A model generated the notes under the pieces. It worked only from the letters and a program-made list of their open reading frames with translations. It was not told the origin of the DNA and did no database searches. Made by a program: the position numbers and the translations under genes. This document shows, one piece after another, positions 11,124-22,200 of a DNA stretch of 64,000 nucleotides. The stretch spans positions 27,567 to 91,566 of the forward strand of contig BRYA01000276.1 of the NCBI GenBank assembly GCA_030267965.1, given 5' to 3'. This stretch comes from Triparma columacea (Eukaryota; Sar; Bolidophyceae; Parmales; Triparmaceae). Each line of letters opens with the position of its first letter. Position 1 is the first letter of the stretch.

Positions 11124-13111
11124 CTACGATGAGCGAAGGGATTGAGTTAAGTTTGATTTCTGAAATGTAGTAAAGAGGACGCTCATTCTCACCTCGTCCT
11201 TCGGGTCGAAGTCGATCTCGAAGGAACAACTCTGGTCGTTGTAGTCCTCGTCCATGGACACGCCGTCACAGTAGTAGGACGAGACCTCCCTGTCTGTGCC
11301 AGCGTGGATGAGCTGCGACACCGCAGTGAGATCTTGCATCTTGTTGCGCATGCAGTAGTAGATGGAGGAGCGGGAGGCTGTTTTAACGAAGGATAGGATC
11401 TGGGGGGGTGTTAGGGGTGGTTTTCTGTCTCGCTACTTCTTGAATTGGCCCTGCGCTCTCCCTGCATCGGCCCCGCTCTCACCTTCTCAATGAACCATAT
11501 GTTCCAGGAGTTCTCTCGGTCGTATTCAAAAGGTGGCACAAAGATATAGCAGTCGTTGTCTCCCGTGTCCTTCTTCTTCACAACCATGCCACACACATCA
11601 CTCGGGGTTTCGCCCATGGCATATTTGGCCTTGAGGACGAGGGTGGGGTACATTTTGAAGTCCATCCGAGGCTTGACGACGAACGGCCTCTGGGCGAGCG
11701 TCTTCGAGGGGAGGACTTGCTGGACGTCACGATCCTGCCAATGGGGGGCTACCTCGATGTTCGACTTGACGCGGCGCGAGATATTGACCGGGCGGGCTGA
11801 GTTAGCGTCACCTTTTTTCTCGCACAGATCGTGCTCCAACGCCCAAAGCCTCTTGCCGTCGTAATGATTCATGCCAATAAACTCGAACCAGGTGAAGAAG
11901 AGCATGTTCTTGAAGCACCCCGGGTCCTCGACAAAATCGGGGGTCGCCTCGTCGACCGAATAGGAGTGGGTGTCCCGCATGGTAGCGAATTTTATGTAGT
12001 TCCATGCGGACGTAAAGAAAAATTGAGCATTCCACTTCTTCTCGAGGTAACGGTGGTTGCCCAGAGCGTTGATTTCGCTCCTGCAAAGCAAGCGATAAAC
12101 GTGGTGAAGCGATTGGTGAGTGAGACGAAGCGCACGAAATGTTGCTAAACAGTTGTGCGCCTTCCCGTGCACTTGACGTAAAGTATCGGCTCAAGCTACC
12201 GCCCCTCACCTCCTCCCCGCCATGTACGGAATGTCTCCTAGGCTCAAGTCGTCGTGCCTGACTCTAAACTCGATCCTCACATCCGGGTCAAAGTGCGGTT
12301 TGATTCCGTCCTCGTGCATCATGTTCAGATACATGTCGATATACTCCATGGTAAAGGCGCTCCCCGGGTCGATGAGCTTGTCAATGAACTCTGTAGTTAC
12401 CATGAAGGCGTGGTCCTCGAGGAAGTGGGCCTGGTCCCCGGCAGACATCTGGTCGGACCATCGCATGAGGCCCTTCCTGAGGTCCATCATGTGGCCGAGG
12501 GTCGGTGGTTTAGTCGTCGGGTCAATGTGGAGGTCGGAGTGAACAGCGTGGGGGGAGAGGGTGACATTGCCCTCGCGCTCGTATATCATGGGGACGACAA
12601 CGCTGTAACCATCTCTGTGTTTCTTCCTCATCGTATCGTAGAGCTTGAGAACCCCGCCCTTGTCGATGAAGTAAACGTCGTTGTGCATGAGCATAGTGAA
12701 CTTGGTTTCAACGTGTACAGAATCCAGCCGCCAGGCCGCGAAGGGGTTGAAGTTGTTGCGGTACGTCACCACGGTGTCCGGAAAGAGAGAGTGAATGGCG
12801 TTCATCGACGAGTCCAAGATGTGGTTGCAACCGAGGGTGGTGGGCAAGGAAATGCGGACAGATGTCTCAGCGGGAACCTGCGTGCGAAGGTCTTCCAGGA
12901 CATCCAGAGTCTGGGAGCACGTATCCTTGGCTGTGATCAATATGGTCGTATCATTGGCAAAGTGTCGGGCGAGGTGGTTGAGTTCGAAGCTCTTTGGAAC
13001 CACCTCACGAAATGCCAGAACATTCCTCAAGGCGGCTCCTATTGGGATATTGTGGTACTGAACGAACAGACCAAAGACCAACACAAGTAGCGCAACCAAA
13101 ATATTGCCCTT
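11124..13111 (-). CDS. Type II membrane protein, possible glycosyltransferase
   Basis: At least three exons: 13111-12210, 12080-11483 and 11399-11124, about 591 residues; the first exon with ATG is not resolved because the frame meets a stop just above a likely acceptor at 13112-13113. A hydrophobic segment at the start (LVALLVLVFGLFVQY) looks like a signal anchor. The following part has a Rossmann-like pattern, TTILITAKDTCSQTLDVLED and then FTMLMHNDVYFID, in which HND could be the metal-binding D-x-D equivalent of a GT-A fold, and later EDHAFMVTTEFIDKL. These features suggest a Golgi glycosyltransferase, but no family motif is decisive. A 33-nt GTGAG...CAG segment near the 3' end could be an optional intron that keeps frame. 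It converges on the LRR gene with 92 bp between stops. Confidence 0.5.
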
Positions 13112-13630
13112 CTATTCGATTGAGAGGGGTTGTGGAGGGACGATGAGACGTGTTGGTGTAGATTTGAGGTAGGGTGGGGAGGTGCGAGTGTGAGGGGGTG
13201 GGGATTTTCATGCTCCAGGATCGAATTATCGTAAAATTGGTGTGATTCTGAGGATTTAATAACTATACACGACTAGTTTCTTACATGTTTTGGCAGTTGG
13301 ATAAAAGGGGACATAAAGATTCCTTGATTTGATTGGTGGAATCCTTGGGGTTTGCAACAAATTAAAGGTTCGTGGATATTCAATGCTCGTTCTTCCGTAA
13401 TTTCTGTGTTCCACCTTCAATATATGCAATCTTGTTATTCATTGCGCTTTTAAGGGGAACAAAACGAAGGGATTGGTGAAATAACACAACTTTCGTTCAC
13501 TATCCCCTCGTCAGAATCTCATCTATGCTTTTTTTATCCTCATTTCGACAGTAGAATGCGTATAAACCTTTCGATCTAAAGCTAACAAGTATAATCCCCT
13601 CTATTCAATTCGTTCTTCTTCGTTCAGGCG
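13112..13630. other. Intergenic region between divergent genes
   Basis: AT-richer than its surroundings, without a supported ORF. It must contain the missing first exon and promoter of the minus-strand gene and the promoter of the aminotransferase-like gene at 13631. Confidence 0.4.
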
Positions 13631-15850
13631 ATGTTTAGCAGTATTAATGTTGGGTTTCGACTCCTTTTCTATCGTGTTATGTTCTCCGGAATGAAGGTGA
13701 GATGTGACGGTTGTTGACTAGCTTTTGTGGGAGGAAATATTTAAAAACGCTGGTCGGTTTCTGCGGGCTCTGCCCCTCACAACTCTACCACCTCCCCATC
13801 ACCCCCCCTTTTGCAGGTTGCATTCCTCCCTCCAACATCTCCTCTTTCCCCCGATGTTTCCTTCGTCCTCTCTTTGCTTCCCCCGACGTTGAGTGTACCT
13901 CTCCCCTCGAATCTTCTCGGTGAGGTCTACTACCTGTCTCTGGGGTTTGCTGTCCTCATCCTTCCCGAGGTGTATCGTAGATTGCTGACACTCTGTGCCA
14001 TTCACGTGGCGTCGATCGCCCCTCCATACGTCTCGACCGTGCTTGGTTCATTTTCTCACTCTGACGGTGACTGTCTCCGTGCTGACGGAGCGCCTGATGA
14101 TGTTGCATTGCAGAGGGGGAAGGCGTTTGCAGAGCTAATTGAGAAGCTTGCCAGGCTCTTCCCCAAGTCGTCCAAGATTTACGACGACATCGAAGGTCGC
14201 TTCTCCGACATTCGCTTCTTCGACGTGAAGAAAGTGTTCTTTCCCTTCCGCGAGATGGCCAAGAAGCTCTCTGTCTGTGTTGTTGCCACCAGAACTGATG
14301 GGCCTTACCTCATCGATGCCGACGGTCACAAAATCCTCGATGTGTCCGGCTCCTACGGCGTGAATGTGATCGGCTACGAGGGTTTCAAGTCCATCGGGAA
14401 TCGCGCCCACAAGGAAGTTCTCAACGACCTGGGACCCGTGTTGGGGCCCATCCACCCAGACTTGCGTGGGGCCCTCTCCATGCTCAGTGAGGTCTCAGGC
14501 CAGCCTGAGTGTAGTCTTCACATGTCGGGGACCGAGGCTGTCATGTGCGCGACAAGATTGGCTAGGTTCAACACCAAGAAGAAGGTGAGTGGGAAGGGGG
14601 GGGGAGAGCGAGTGGCACATCACATCACTTCCTCGGCTTTCGACTCACTATATCCATCTCCTCCCATCTCAACCTCCCCTCAATCCAGTTCATCGTGACC
14701 TTTGGAGCCGCCTATCACGGGTGGTACGACGCAGTGCAGCCGGGCGTGGGCAACGAGCGCCCCGTCCCAGACATCATTGTGCTGAAGGACCAGTCCCCGG
14801 CCTCCCTCCGAGTGATCCGTGCCAGGGCCCACGAGATCGCCGCCGTCCTCGTCAACCCACTACAGGCCTTCACTCCGAACCAGCCTCCTCCCTCGGACGG
14901 CACCCTCATCGGAAAGGTCCGAGATTCGGGAGTGACCAACGCCCGTGAGGACTTCAGGAATTGGCTCCTCAAGCTCCGCGCCACCTGCACCGAGACGGGC
15001 GTCGTTCTCATCTACGATGAGGTCTACACCGGCTTCCGCCTCGCGCCCGGTGGGGCTCAGGAGTACTTCAACGTCAAGGCGGACATGATCTGCTACGGAA
15101 AAGCCCTAGCAGGGGGGATGCCTATTGGGGCCGTCTGCGGGCCCGCCAAGCTCATGAGAAGGTTCGATCCTGACCATCCATTGAGGTTGTGTTACCTCGT
15201 CGGCACTTTCTCAGCCCACCCGAGTATCGTCACCATGACAAAGAAGTTCCTGGAGGACGTCAAGAAGATCGATTACCAGAAGAAACACGACGAATACGAC
15301 CTTTGGGTCGGGCTCATGAACAAGGAGCTTGAGGAGAGGTGAGGAGGGGGGTGGGGACATCAGAAACGAAGCGTAATACGGGCCCGAACACGCAATTTAT
15401 GCAAGTCCATCCAGCCTAACCTCTACGCACACACTTCCCACTCCCTTCGTCTTTCCATCTCGTTGCAGAGGGCACCCCGTCCGCCTTGCTCACTTTGCGT
15501 CGGTCTGGCTCTTCCAGTACACCGAACCTGGGCGCTTTCACTGGCTTATGCAGTATTACCTGAGGTCGAGGATGGTCAACCTCGCCTGGGTAGGAACAGG
15601 GAGGCTGAGCTTCTCTCTCGACTTCAATCAGACGCACCTTTCCACGCTCCGCGAGTCCATCCTTCTCGCGTGCCAGGACATGCAAGACGGAGGGTGGTGG
15701 TGGACTAGCGGCCCTGACCACTCCTCGGTGATTAAAAAGATGGTCAACAAAGAGATCGCCTGGAGTCTTACGGTTAGCGTCGGAAGGAAGATCAGGGCAA
15801 TGCTAGGTTTGGGAAGGGCTGGAGAAGGCAAGACTGTCAAGGCCGTCTAG
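13631..15850 (+). CDS. GSA-aminotransferase-like PLP enzyme with membrane N-terminus
   Basis: Four exons (13631-13696, 13817-14584, 14689-15338, 15469-15850) give about 621 residues with all junctions in phase. The first 90 residues are hydrophobic (FRLLFYRVMF; LLGEVYYLSLGFAVLILPEVY), suggesting membrane anchoring. From about residue 170 the protein is a class III aminotransferase: MSGTEAVMCATRLARF (PLP phosphate loop), FGAAYHGWYDAVQPGVGN, IYDEVYTGFRLAPGGAQEYF (PLP-pyridine Asp) and CYGKALAGGMPIGAVCG (Schiff-base Lys about 416). The DEV-TGFR-GGAQ block is characteristic of glutamate-1-semialdehyde aminomutase. However, the length and N-terminal extension differ from the roughly 430-residue plastid enzyme of chlorophyll synthesis. 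I infer a paralogue with a different amino-transfer substrate, perhaps in specialised metabolism. Confidence 0.75.
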
Positions 15851-16071
15851 CAATGCGAATTAAATAGTTGTAAACGGGATTTGGGCTGCGGGGTTATGGC
15901 TACGGTAAGGAAATGTAAGGCGGGATAGTTTCAATGAAATTCGCCTCACTTCTCTTACTTCCAATTATTCTAAATATTAAACTCGGATGTGCTTTTTCTC
16001 TTCCTCCCCCTCCCCCTTGGATCTCTGATTACTCTGGATTCCTAATTTTTTCCCGTTAGAAAATTTATAGC

Positions 16072-18426
16072 ATGAGCTTGCGGCCCATGCAGCATAATGC
16101 GGGGAACAAAAAGATTCCCGGGATGGGTTCGACGTCGCTCTACAGTAACTCACCCGTACGGAACCCTGCGTCAAGGTTTACCCCGAAACATGGAAGTTTT
16201 TCTTCTGCGGGGCACAAGGTGAAACGTTCTGGTTTTGGAGCAGGCGTGGGGATGATCCGGCCTGGGACCACGGGTCAAGTGATGAGGACCTCATCTAGCG
16301 TGCCTGCGCTCCAGAGGTTCGCCAGCGGCGGCTTTTCGGAGGGAAAAAAGTTGGATGGCCTCTCGCCCTTCCACAAGGCGCAACATTTGTTGGAGACAGC
16401 GCAGCAGCAACAGCAAGATAAGGCCAGGAGGGCGGGGCTAGGGACGGAGGGGGGGGGGAGGGGGGGGTTGCTCGGTTCGGGGAGCGTCATTAGGAGGAAC
16501 TCAGACCCCAAACTTTCCTTTCGTGGGGGGGGGGGAGGGAGCGATGACAACAGCAGCGTGGGGGGTGGGGGGAGCTTGANNNNNNNNNNNNNNNNNNNNN
16601 NNNNNNNNNNNNNNNNNNNNNNNNNNNNNNNNNGGGGGGGGGAGGGGGGGAGGGGAGCGAAGTGACGACCTTTTGAAGTTCATTATATAGCCCTTGGTAG
16701 TGGCGGCATAAACTTCTGTGGTGACTCCGATCCCCATGTGACTCCGACCCTGTGCCTAACAGATAGCCCATCCCCTCTTTACCCTACTCCCAACCGCAGA
16801 TTTACAGGCGGGTCTCAATTTAGGGCGAAACAGCAAACCCCTGACAACAGTGAAAGGTCGGCTGAAATGAACAGCTTGAGAACGGCAGTCAAGAGCCTGA
16901 GAGAACAACTGAGGTGCCTCAAAGTAGACTACGAGGAGATGGAGGGCGGCTGCGCCCAGGATAGAGCTGCGAGGCTCGTGGTCGAGGAGCAGCTTAGGAA
17001 AGAGCACGGAGATGCTGTGAGCCTGAAGCAGGAGCTGGACAGGGTCAGAGCGCTGCTAGAAGCGAACCAAACCAGGGTGGTTAAGACGCCAGTGAGGACG
17101 GAAAGAGGCGTGGACAACGGGGTCTTGAGTGCCTTGGAGCAGAGACTCAAGGAGGAAAAGAAAACCACCGAGGCCCTCAGGGAGAAGACCAAGGGTCTGG
17201 AGGGCAAGGTCAGAATGAAGACGGAGGAACTCAAGGAAACCGAGCAGAGGAAAGAGGCGGAGCTAAAGCGTTGGGAGGAGGAGAGAACCCGGTTGTACAG
17301 TGAGATCGACAGATGGAGGCAAAGGAGCACCGAGGCCCAGAAGACCCTTGAGGGGAACGAGGGCAAGGCCAAGAGGGAGAGCAAGGCCATCGAAGACAAG
17401 CTGAGGAGGCTGAGCAAGTCGGCAACGGAGAAGAGCAAGAGGGCCCTAGCGGAGAAGGAGAGGGAGCTGAAGAAGTTGGCCGAGGAGGCCGAGGCCCTGA
17501 GGTCTACTTCAGATAAATTGAAAGAGCTGGAGAAGGAACACGGGAAGGAGAGGAGGAAGAGCGTGGCGGCGCTCTCGAAAGCAGACCAGCTGGGTTTGGA
17601 GATGGAGAAGATGCGAGCATTGTTGGAGCAGGTGAGGCTGGGGGTGAAGCGGAGGAGGTGACAGAGAGATTCGACAGAGAGATTCGACAGAGAGATTCGA
17701 CAGAGAGATTCGACAGAGAGATTCTGCCAAACAAAAACAACAACCGCTGCTTACCTTCCCCAACCTCTCCCATACCCCCTCCCACAGCTCCAAAGGGATA
17801 AGGAGGAAGCTCAAAAACACCTCTCGGAAAAGGCCCAGGTAGAATTCAACCTAAAGGAGGATCTCGTAAGGGCAAACGAAACCAACTTTGTTCAAGAGGA
17901 GGAGATAGAAGAGCTGAGGTGCCAGGTCAGGGACCTGACAGGTAACAACGAGAAGGAGCTAGAGAAGAGAAAGGGCAAATACGAAAGTCTTGTCACCCAG
18001 CTGTCCCTGACCACCGAGGAGCTAAGAACGGCCACAGGGGAGAAGCTCGCAGTGCAAAACGTATTGAACGAAAAGGTCGCGGAGTTCAGGAAGCTCGAAA
18101 AGAGCATCGCCAAGGAGAGGAAGATGCACAAGGCAAACATGGAGCAGGCTCTCAACAGCATAGTCAGGCTCTGCGTCGTCGCACCTACAGTAAACGTCCA
18201 GATGGCAGAACAAACCTTGAGCTTCAAGGCCCCCCTGCCCAAGGAAAAAATTAGACACTTTGTGCAGGATTCCGTCCTACCCAAGTTCAGCATCATCTTC
18301 CAACAATCGGCAGATGGTATGAGCCCTGACGGTAGGGACTTGGACTCGTGGCTACAGAACCTCCTCATAGAAATGCAAGGGACCATTGAAAAACACTTGA
18401 GCAAGGTCTTCAACACTAAGCGGTAG
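16072..18426 (+). CDS. Coiled-coil protein interrupted by an assembly gap
   Basis: The first exon starts at ATG 16072 and encodes a Gly/Ser-rich basic head (GMGSTSLYSNSPVRNPASRF) up to a gap of unknown bases at 16580-16633. Coding resumes in exon 16800-17631, a continuous coiled coil (NSLRTAVKSLREQL, EQRLKEEKKTTEALREKTKG). A last exon 17788-18426 ends in a non-coil segment (IVRLCVVAPTVNVQMAEQTL) of about 90 residues that I do not recognise. The first donor is hidden in or beside the gap, so total length is uncertain (at least 650 residues). The intron 17632-17787 holds a 13-bp minisatellite. The basic head with Ser-Pro sites followed by a long coil suggests a cytoskeletal linker, but this is inference. 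Confidence 0.65.
16580..16633. other. Assembly gap (54 N)
   Basis: A run of 54 unknown bases flanked on both sides by long G-rich homopolymer tracts. The gap size is probably a placeholder. The G-tract is likely the reason assembly failed. Confidence 0.95.
17660..17724. repeat. Intronic 13-bp minisatellite, five perfect copies
   Basis: The unit GACAGAGAGATTC is repeated five times head to tail inside intron 17632-17787 of the coiled-coil gene. All five copies are identical, implying recent expansion and probable length polymorphism. Confidence 0.9.
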
Positions 18427-19224
18427 GAAGTGGAGTGAGTGAAGTTAAACAAAGTGTCTATGTATACGTTTCGGTTGAACGATGATAGTGCGTCTTTTTT
18501 TCTATACGTAGACTCCGTGTCAGAAAGAGTATCACCAGTTCCTTTAACAGTTCTCTGTTGTTGCGATATCATATTTTGTCATATTTATGAGCAAATGAGG
18601 AGATCACTTTGGACTTCAACAATTTCATGATTCCAACGTCTCATCAGATTCCTCAAAAGCCAACACCTAACCACTCTCTTATCAGCTAAATTACAGACGT
18701 ATTTACTTACTTACAGCACTTAAACTCCGACGATTAGCTCTCGAAGAAATCAATTTAATTGCAAATTTGCACAAAATTTTATTTCACTCAAATCATTTCT
18801 TATGTGTCTGACTTACTTAATAAACAACTATCTTTTTCATTTGATTAGCATATGATATCTATATATGAAATCATAAATTAAAAAAAAAAAATTGGATATT
18901 GTACTTCATTTTGTATCATAACTTTACACAAAATATTTTAATATATTTTAATTACTATGTGACAGTTTCAATTGATACTAAGAGTTTCTCAAAATGTCGC
19001 TAAGATTTATCAAATAGCCTTTTTAGAAGACAAATATTTCTTATGAAATTATGTAGTGAATAATATTGAATATAAATATACCAAAAGATATAAAAGGTCT
19101 ATAATCATTCACAATTTCCACTTCAAAAAATTCTAGCAAACAAAGATCTTTTCTACATCTTCTTTCCTCCTTCACAGTCGGATCTTTACACTATCTTCTC
19201 TTTTTCCTCCTTCACTGAATTCAA
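18427..19224. other. AT-rich intergenic region
   Basis: About 800 bp, markedly richer in A and T than the flanking genes, especially 18700-19140. It contains homopolymer A near 18880 and no ORF worth calling. It would hold the promoter of the DNA methyltransferase gene. No tRNA or repeat structure was recognised. Confidence 0.6.
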
Positions 19225-22200
19225 ATGCCAGATTCAACGACATTCCAACCGATCCCTGGTTGCCCAGCAGGTTGGGAGGTATCTTTTAAGAGCCGAGGGC
19301 AGCAGAGGGGTGTCGACAGGATCCTCAGGGGGCCTAATGGGAAAATCTATAAAACCATAAAGAGTGCCAAGGGTGACTTCCCCGACGCCTTTACATCCTT
19401 CGGTGAGCGAACTCGTCTGTAGTAGAGGTTCCACTGCCTGATCTCTCCTCTCTCTCATCACCCCCCTCCCATCCCACCTCTTCCACAGACAACCAAGCCC
19501 TTAACGTCATGCAGGACATGTGTGCAAAGAAGCTTGTTTCTTCAGAGTCCCGATTCATGAGCACAGATGCGCAGTATGAAAAGCAGCTGATGAAGCAGCG
19601 AGCAAACGCACGTGCAAGGGGGGTCGCCCCCACGACGCACACATCCGTAGTCGCTCCGATTCGCTGCCTCAAGAAGGACATCCCAGGGGCTCCCCTTTCT
19701 TTTCGCGATCCATCTATCACTCTGAAGTACAAACCTCGTCTTATAGTTGCACCGAAGGTGAGAGTGGGCGAAGATGAAGCAGCACTGGACGAACTTCGTG
19801 CGCACTCCATAACCAAGCTAACCTTCTATTTATCTTCCTCTGTCGTTGCTTCGCTATTCCCCTAAGTGGCTGGTCAAGATAGTGAGCTATACACACACCA
19901 TCGAGAAGCTTTTTGACAAGCATCCCTCGTACGACAACAATTATATCCTCAATGATGCACTTACCGCAGATGAACTCCGCCACTTTGGAATCGACGACCC
20001 TGGACTCGCCTCTGAGCGCAATCTCTTCCTAACCTCGAACAAGTATCTTGATTTTGGTGAGATAACAGATGACACTACTACAATGCAATACAACCTTCTG
20101 ACCTTGCACGTCACGCACTTCTCTCACCCATCCATAATTTCAATCCCTATCGCGCTTTACCCCGCTCATTGCGTAGGCTCCCTCATATTCTCGGCAACCG
20201 AGAACATAAGGACTCTAACAGAAAGCTGGAAGACAGGCTTCACGCACATGGACAAGAAGAGTTACAGCGCTTTCGCAAACGCATTGAAGGAGTCCGAGAT
20301 TCGGTGCGACCCGTCGCTGTTCGTCGAAGGCATGAGCCTACTACTACAGTCCTTGAAGCCTGCCAACCTCCTGCCTACCGTCGGGACCAGCTCCGCAAGA
20401 CTTTCCCTCATTTCGTCGTTGAAGACGCAGTGCATAGCGCAGGTTGCGCCTTCGTACAATAACAGCAAGGTGAGATGCAACGAGACGAGGAGGGGCGAAT
20501 CGATGGGAAAAACTTTTTGCTCATCGCTTCACTCATCTCATCTCATCTCCTCTCATTGCTTCGTACGTCGCACAGGCATACTTCTGTTGTTGTTGTCACA
20601 CATACATGAAACCATCAGAAGTTAAAAGGTTGCGGGTCAAGGAAGAGGAGGAGAAGGTGACGAAGGGGAAGTTCTCCAGGCGATCAACTTCGAAGAGAGC
20701 GGGTGGAGGGAGCGAAAGCAAAAAGACGGAGGAAAACGATAAGGTGGAGACTTGGAGCGCGACGAAAGGGGCTCGAGAGGGTAAAAGAACTTGCCCCCCT
20801 CTTTCTGACTTCGAGGATCTTATGGAATCGGACGTCGAGTCAAACATCGACTCAGACGACGACTCGGACGATGACGTGGACAGAGAGGATCTAGAAATTG
20901 TCAAGAGTGTCTTGGACCGAGCGATCAGTGGCGTGATACGCCGCGATAAAATGAACGACTACCAGCAGCTCAGGGAGGTGAGAATAGACACAGAACGAAA
21001 TTATACAGTGACAACGACATCAGAACACTAACACAAGCCGCTCGTCGCAGTCCAAGATATCTCGCAATAACGCATTTCTCAAAAATCTCGGGCTCAAACC
21101 TTTCTCAAGCTTGCAAGAGGAGAAGAAGGAGGCGAGAAAAAGGAAGAAGAAAGCGGCGAAGTTGACAATGGACATCTCCAAGAAGGCGAAGACCGCAGGG
21201 TCATCTAACCCTGTCGTCCATATTGATGCCTCCGAACAAGTCGACGTCAACAATGTCCAGGCCGCCACTGCAATGGAAATCGATGAAGCCGTTGCCACAA
21301 CGACGACGACCACAACGACGTCAACCACGATGACGCCTGCAACAACGACCACAACAACGTCATCGCAGAACTGCTCCGACTCCCCTGACGCCCTCCCCGA
21401 CGCCTCCCCAGACGCCCCCCCAGACGCCCCCCCAGACGCCCCCCCAAAGAAGCCGGCGTCGGCATTTGCAATTTTCATGTCGGAGAAGAGAGTTGAGGTT
21501 GTCACCAAGTTTCCCAGCGCTACGTTCGGAGAGATAGGAAAGCGAATTGGAGCGATGTGGCGTGCCCTCTCCAAAGAAGACCGACGACCATACTCTGAGC
21601 AAGCATCCATCCGTAAGGCTGCATACAAACAGAGTTTGAAATCCTACCGTGAAGCTCACCCTCCTCAGAAGCAACAGCCATCACATGTGACTTCCCCTCC
21701 TCCAGCCGTATTGACAGAAAAGCAGGACGTTAAGGACCCCGACGATCTTGATCTCCCTTCCTTTGTCCCGCACCCGGTGTTTCGAACGTATTTTTGCGTC
21801 CCTTGCGCAAAGCAGTATGCCGACAAAATGAGGACATTTACGTACGCAGCCGTTCGCAAACCGTCCAGGCGACCGATTGTTTCAACTCCCCAGCCAACGT
21901 CTTTAAGCAACTTCCGAATCGAGGAGGAAGCCGCGCGTGACCCCAACGATTACGTGAGTGTAATTTGTATTATGCTCGCCTAAATAAACCTGGCACTAAC
22001 ACCATTATTGCACTCTATTTCAACTATCCAGATGTGTGAACTCTGCGCTCGTCACAGTGCGCCGAAGAGCACACCAGTTTCGAAGTTGCCACGAGACGCT
22101 GCTAAGAACGTGGTTTGCACGAGAAAGGGATGCGATTGTAGCTTTTGCGAAAAGTGCATCCTACTGCTGTGCGGTGGAGCCGAGCTCAACTTGGCGAGAA

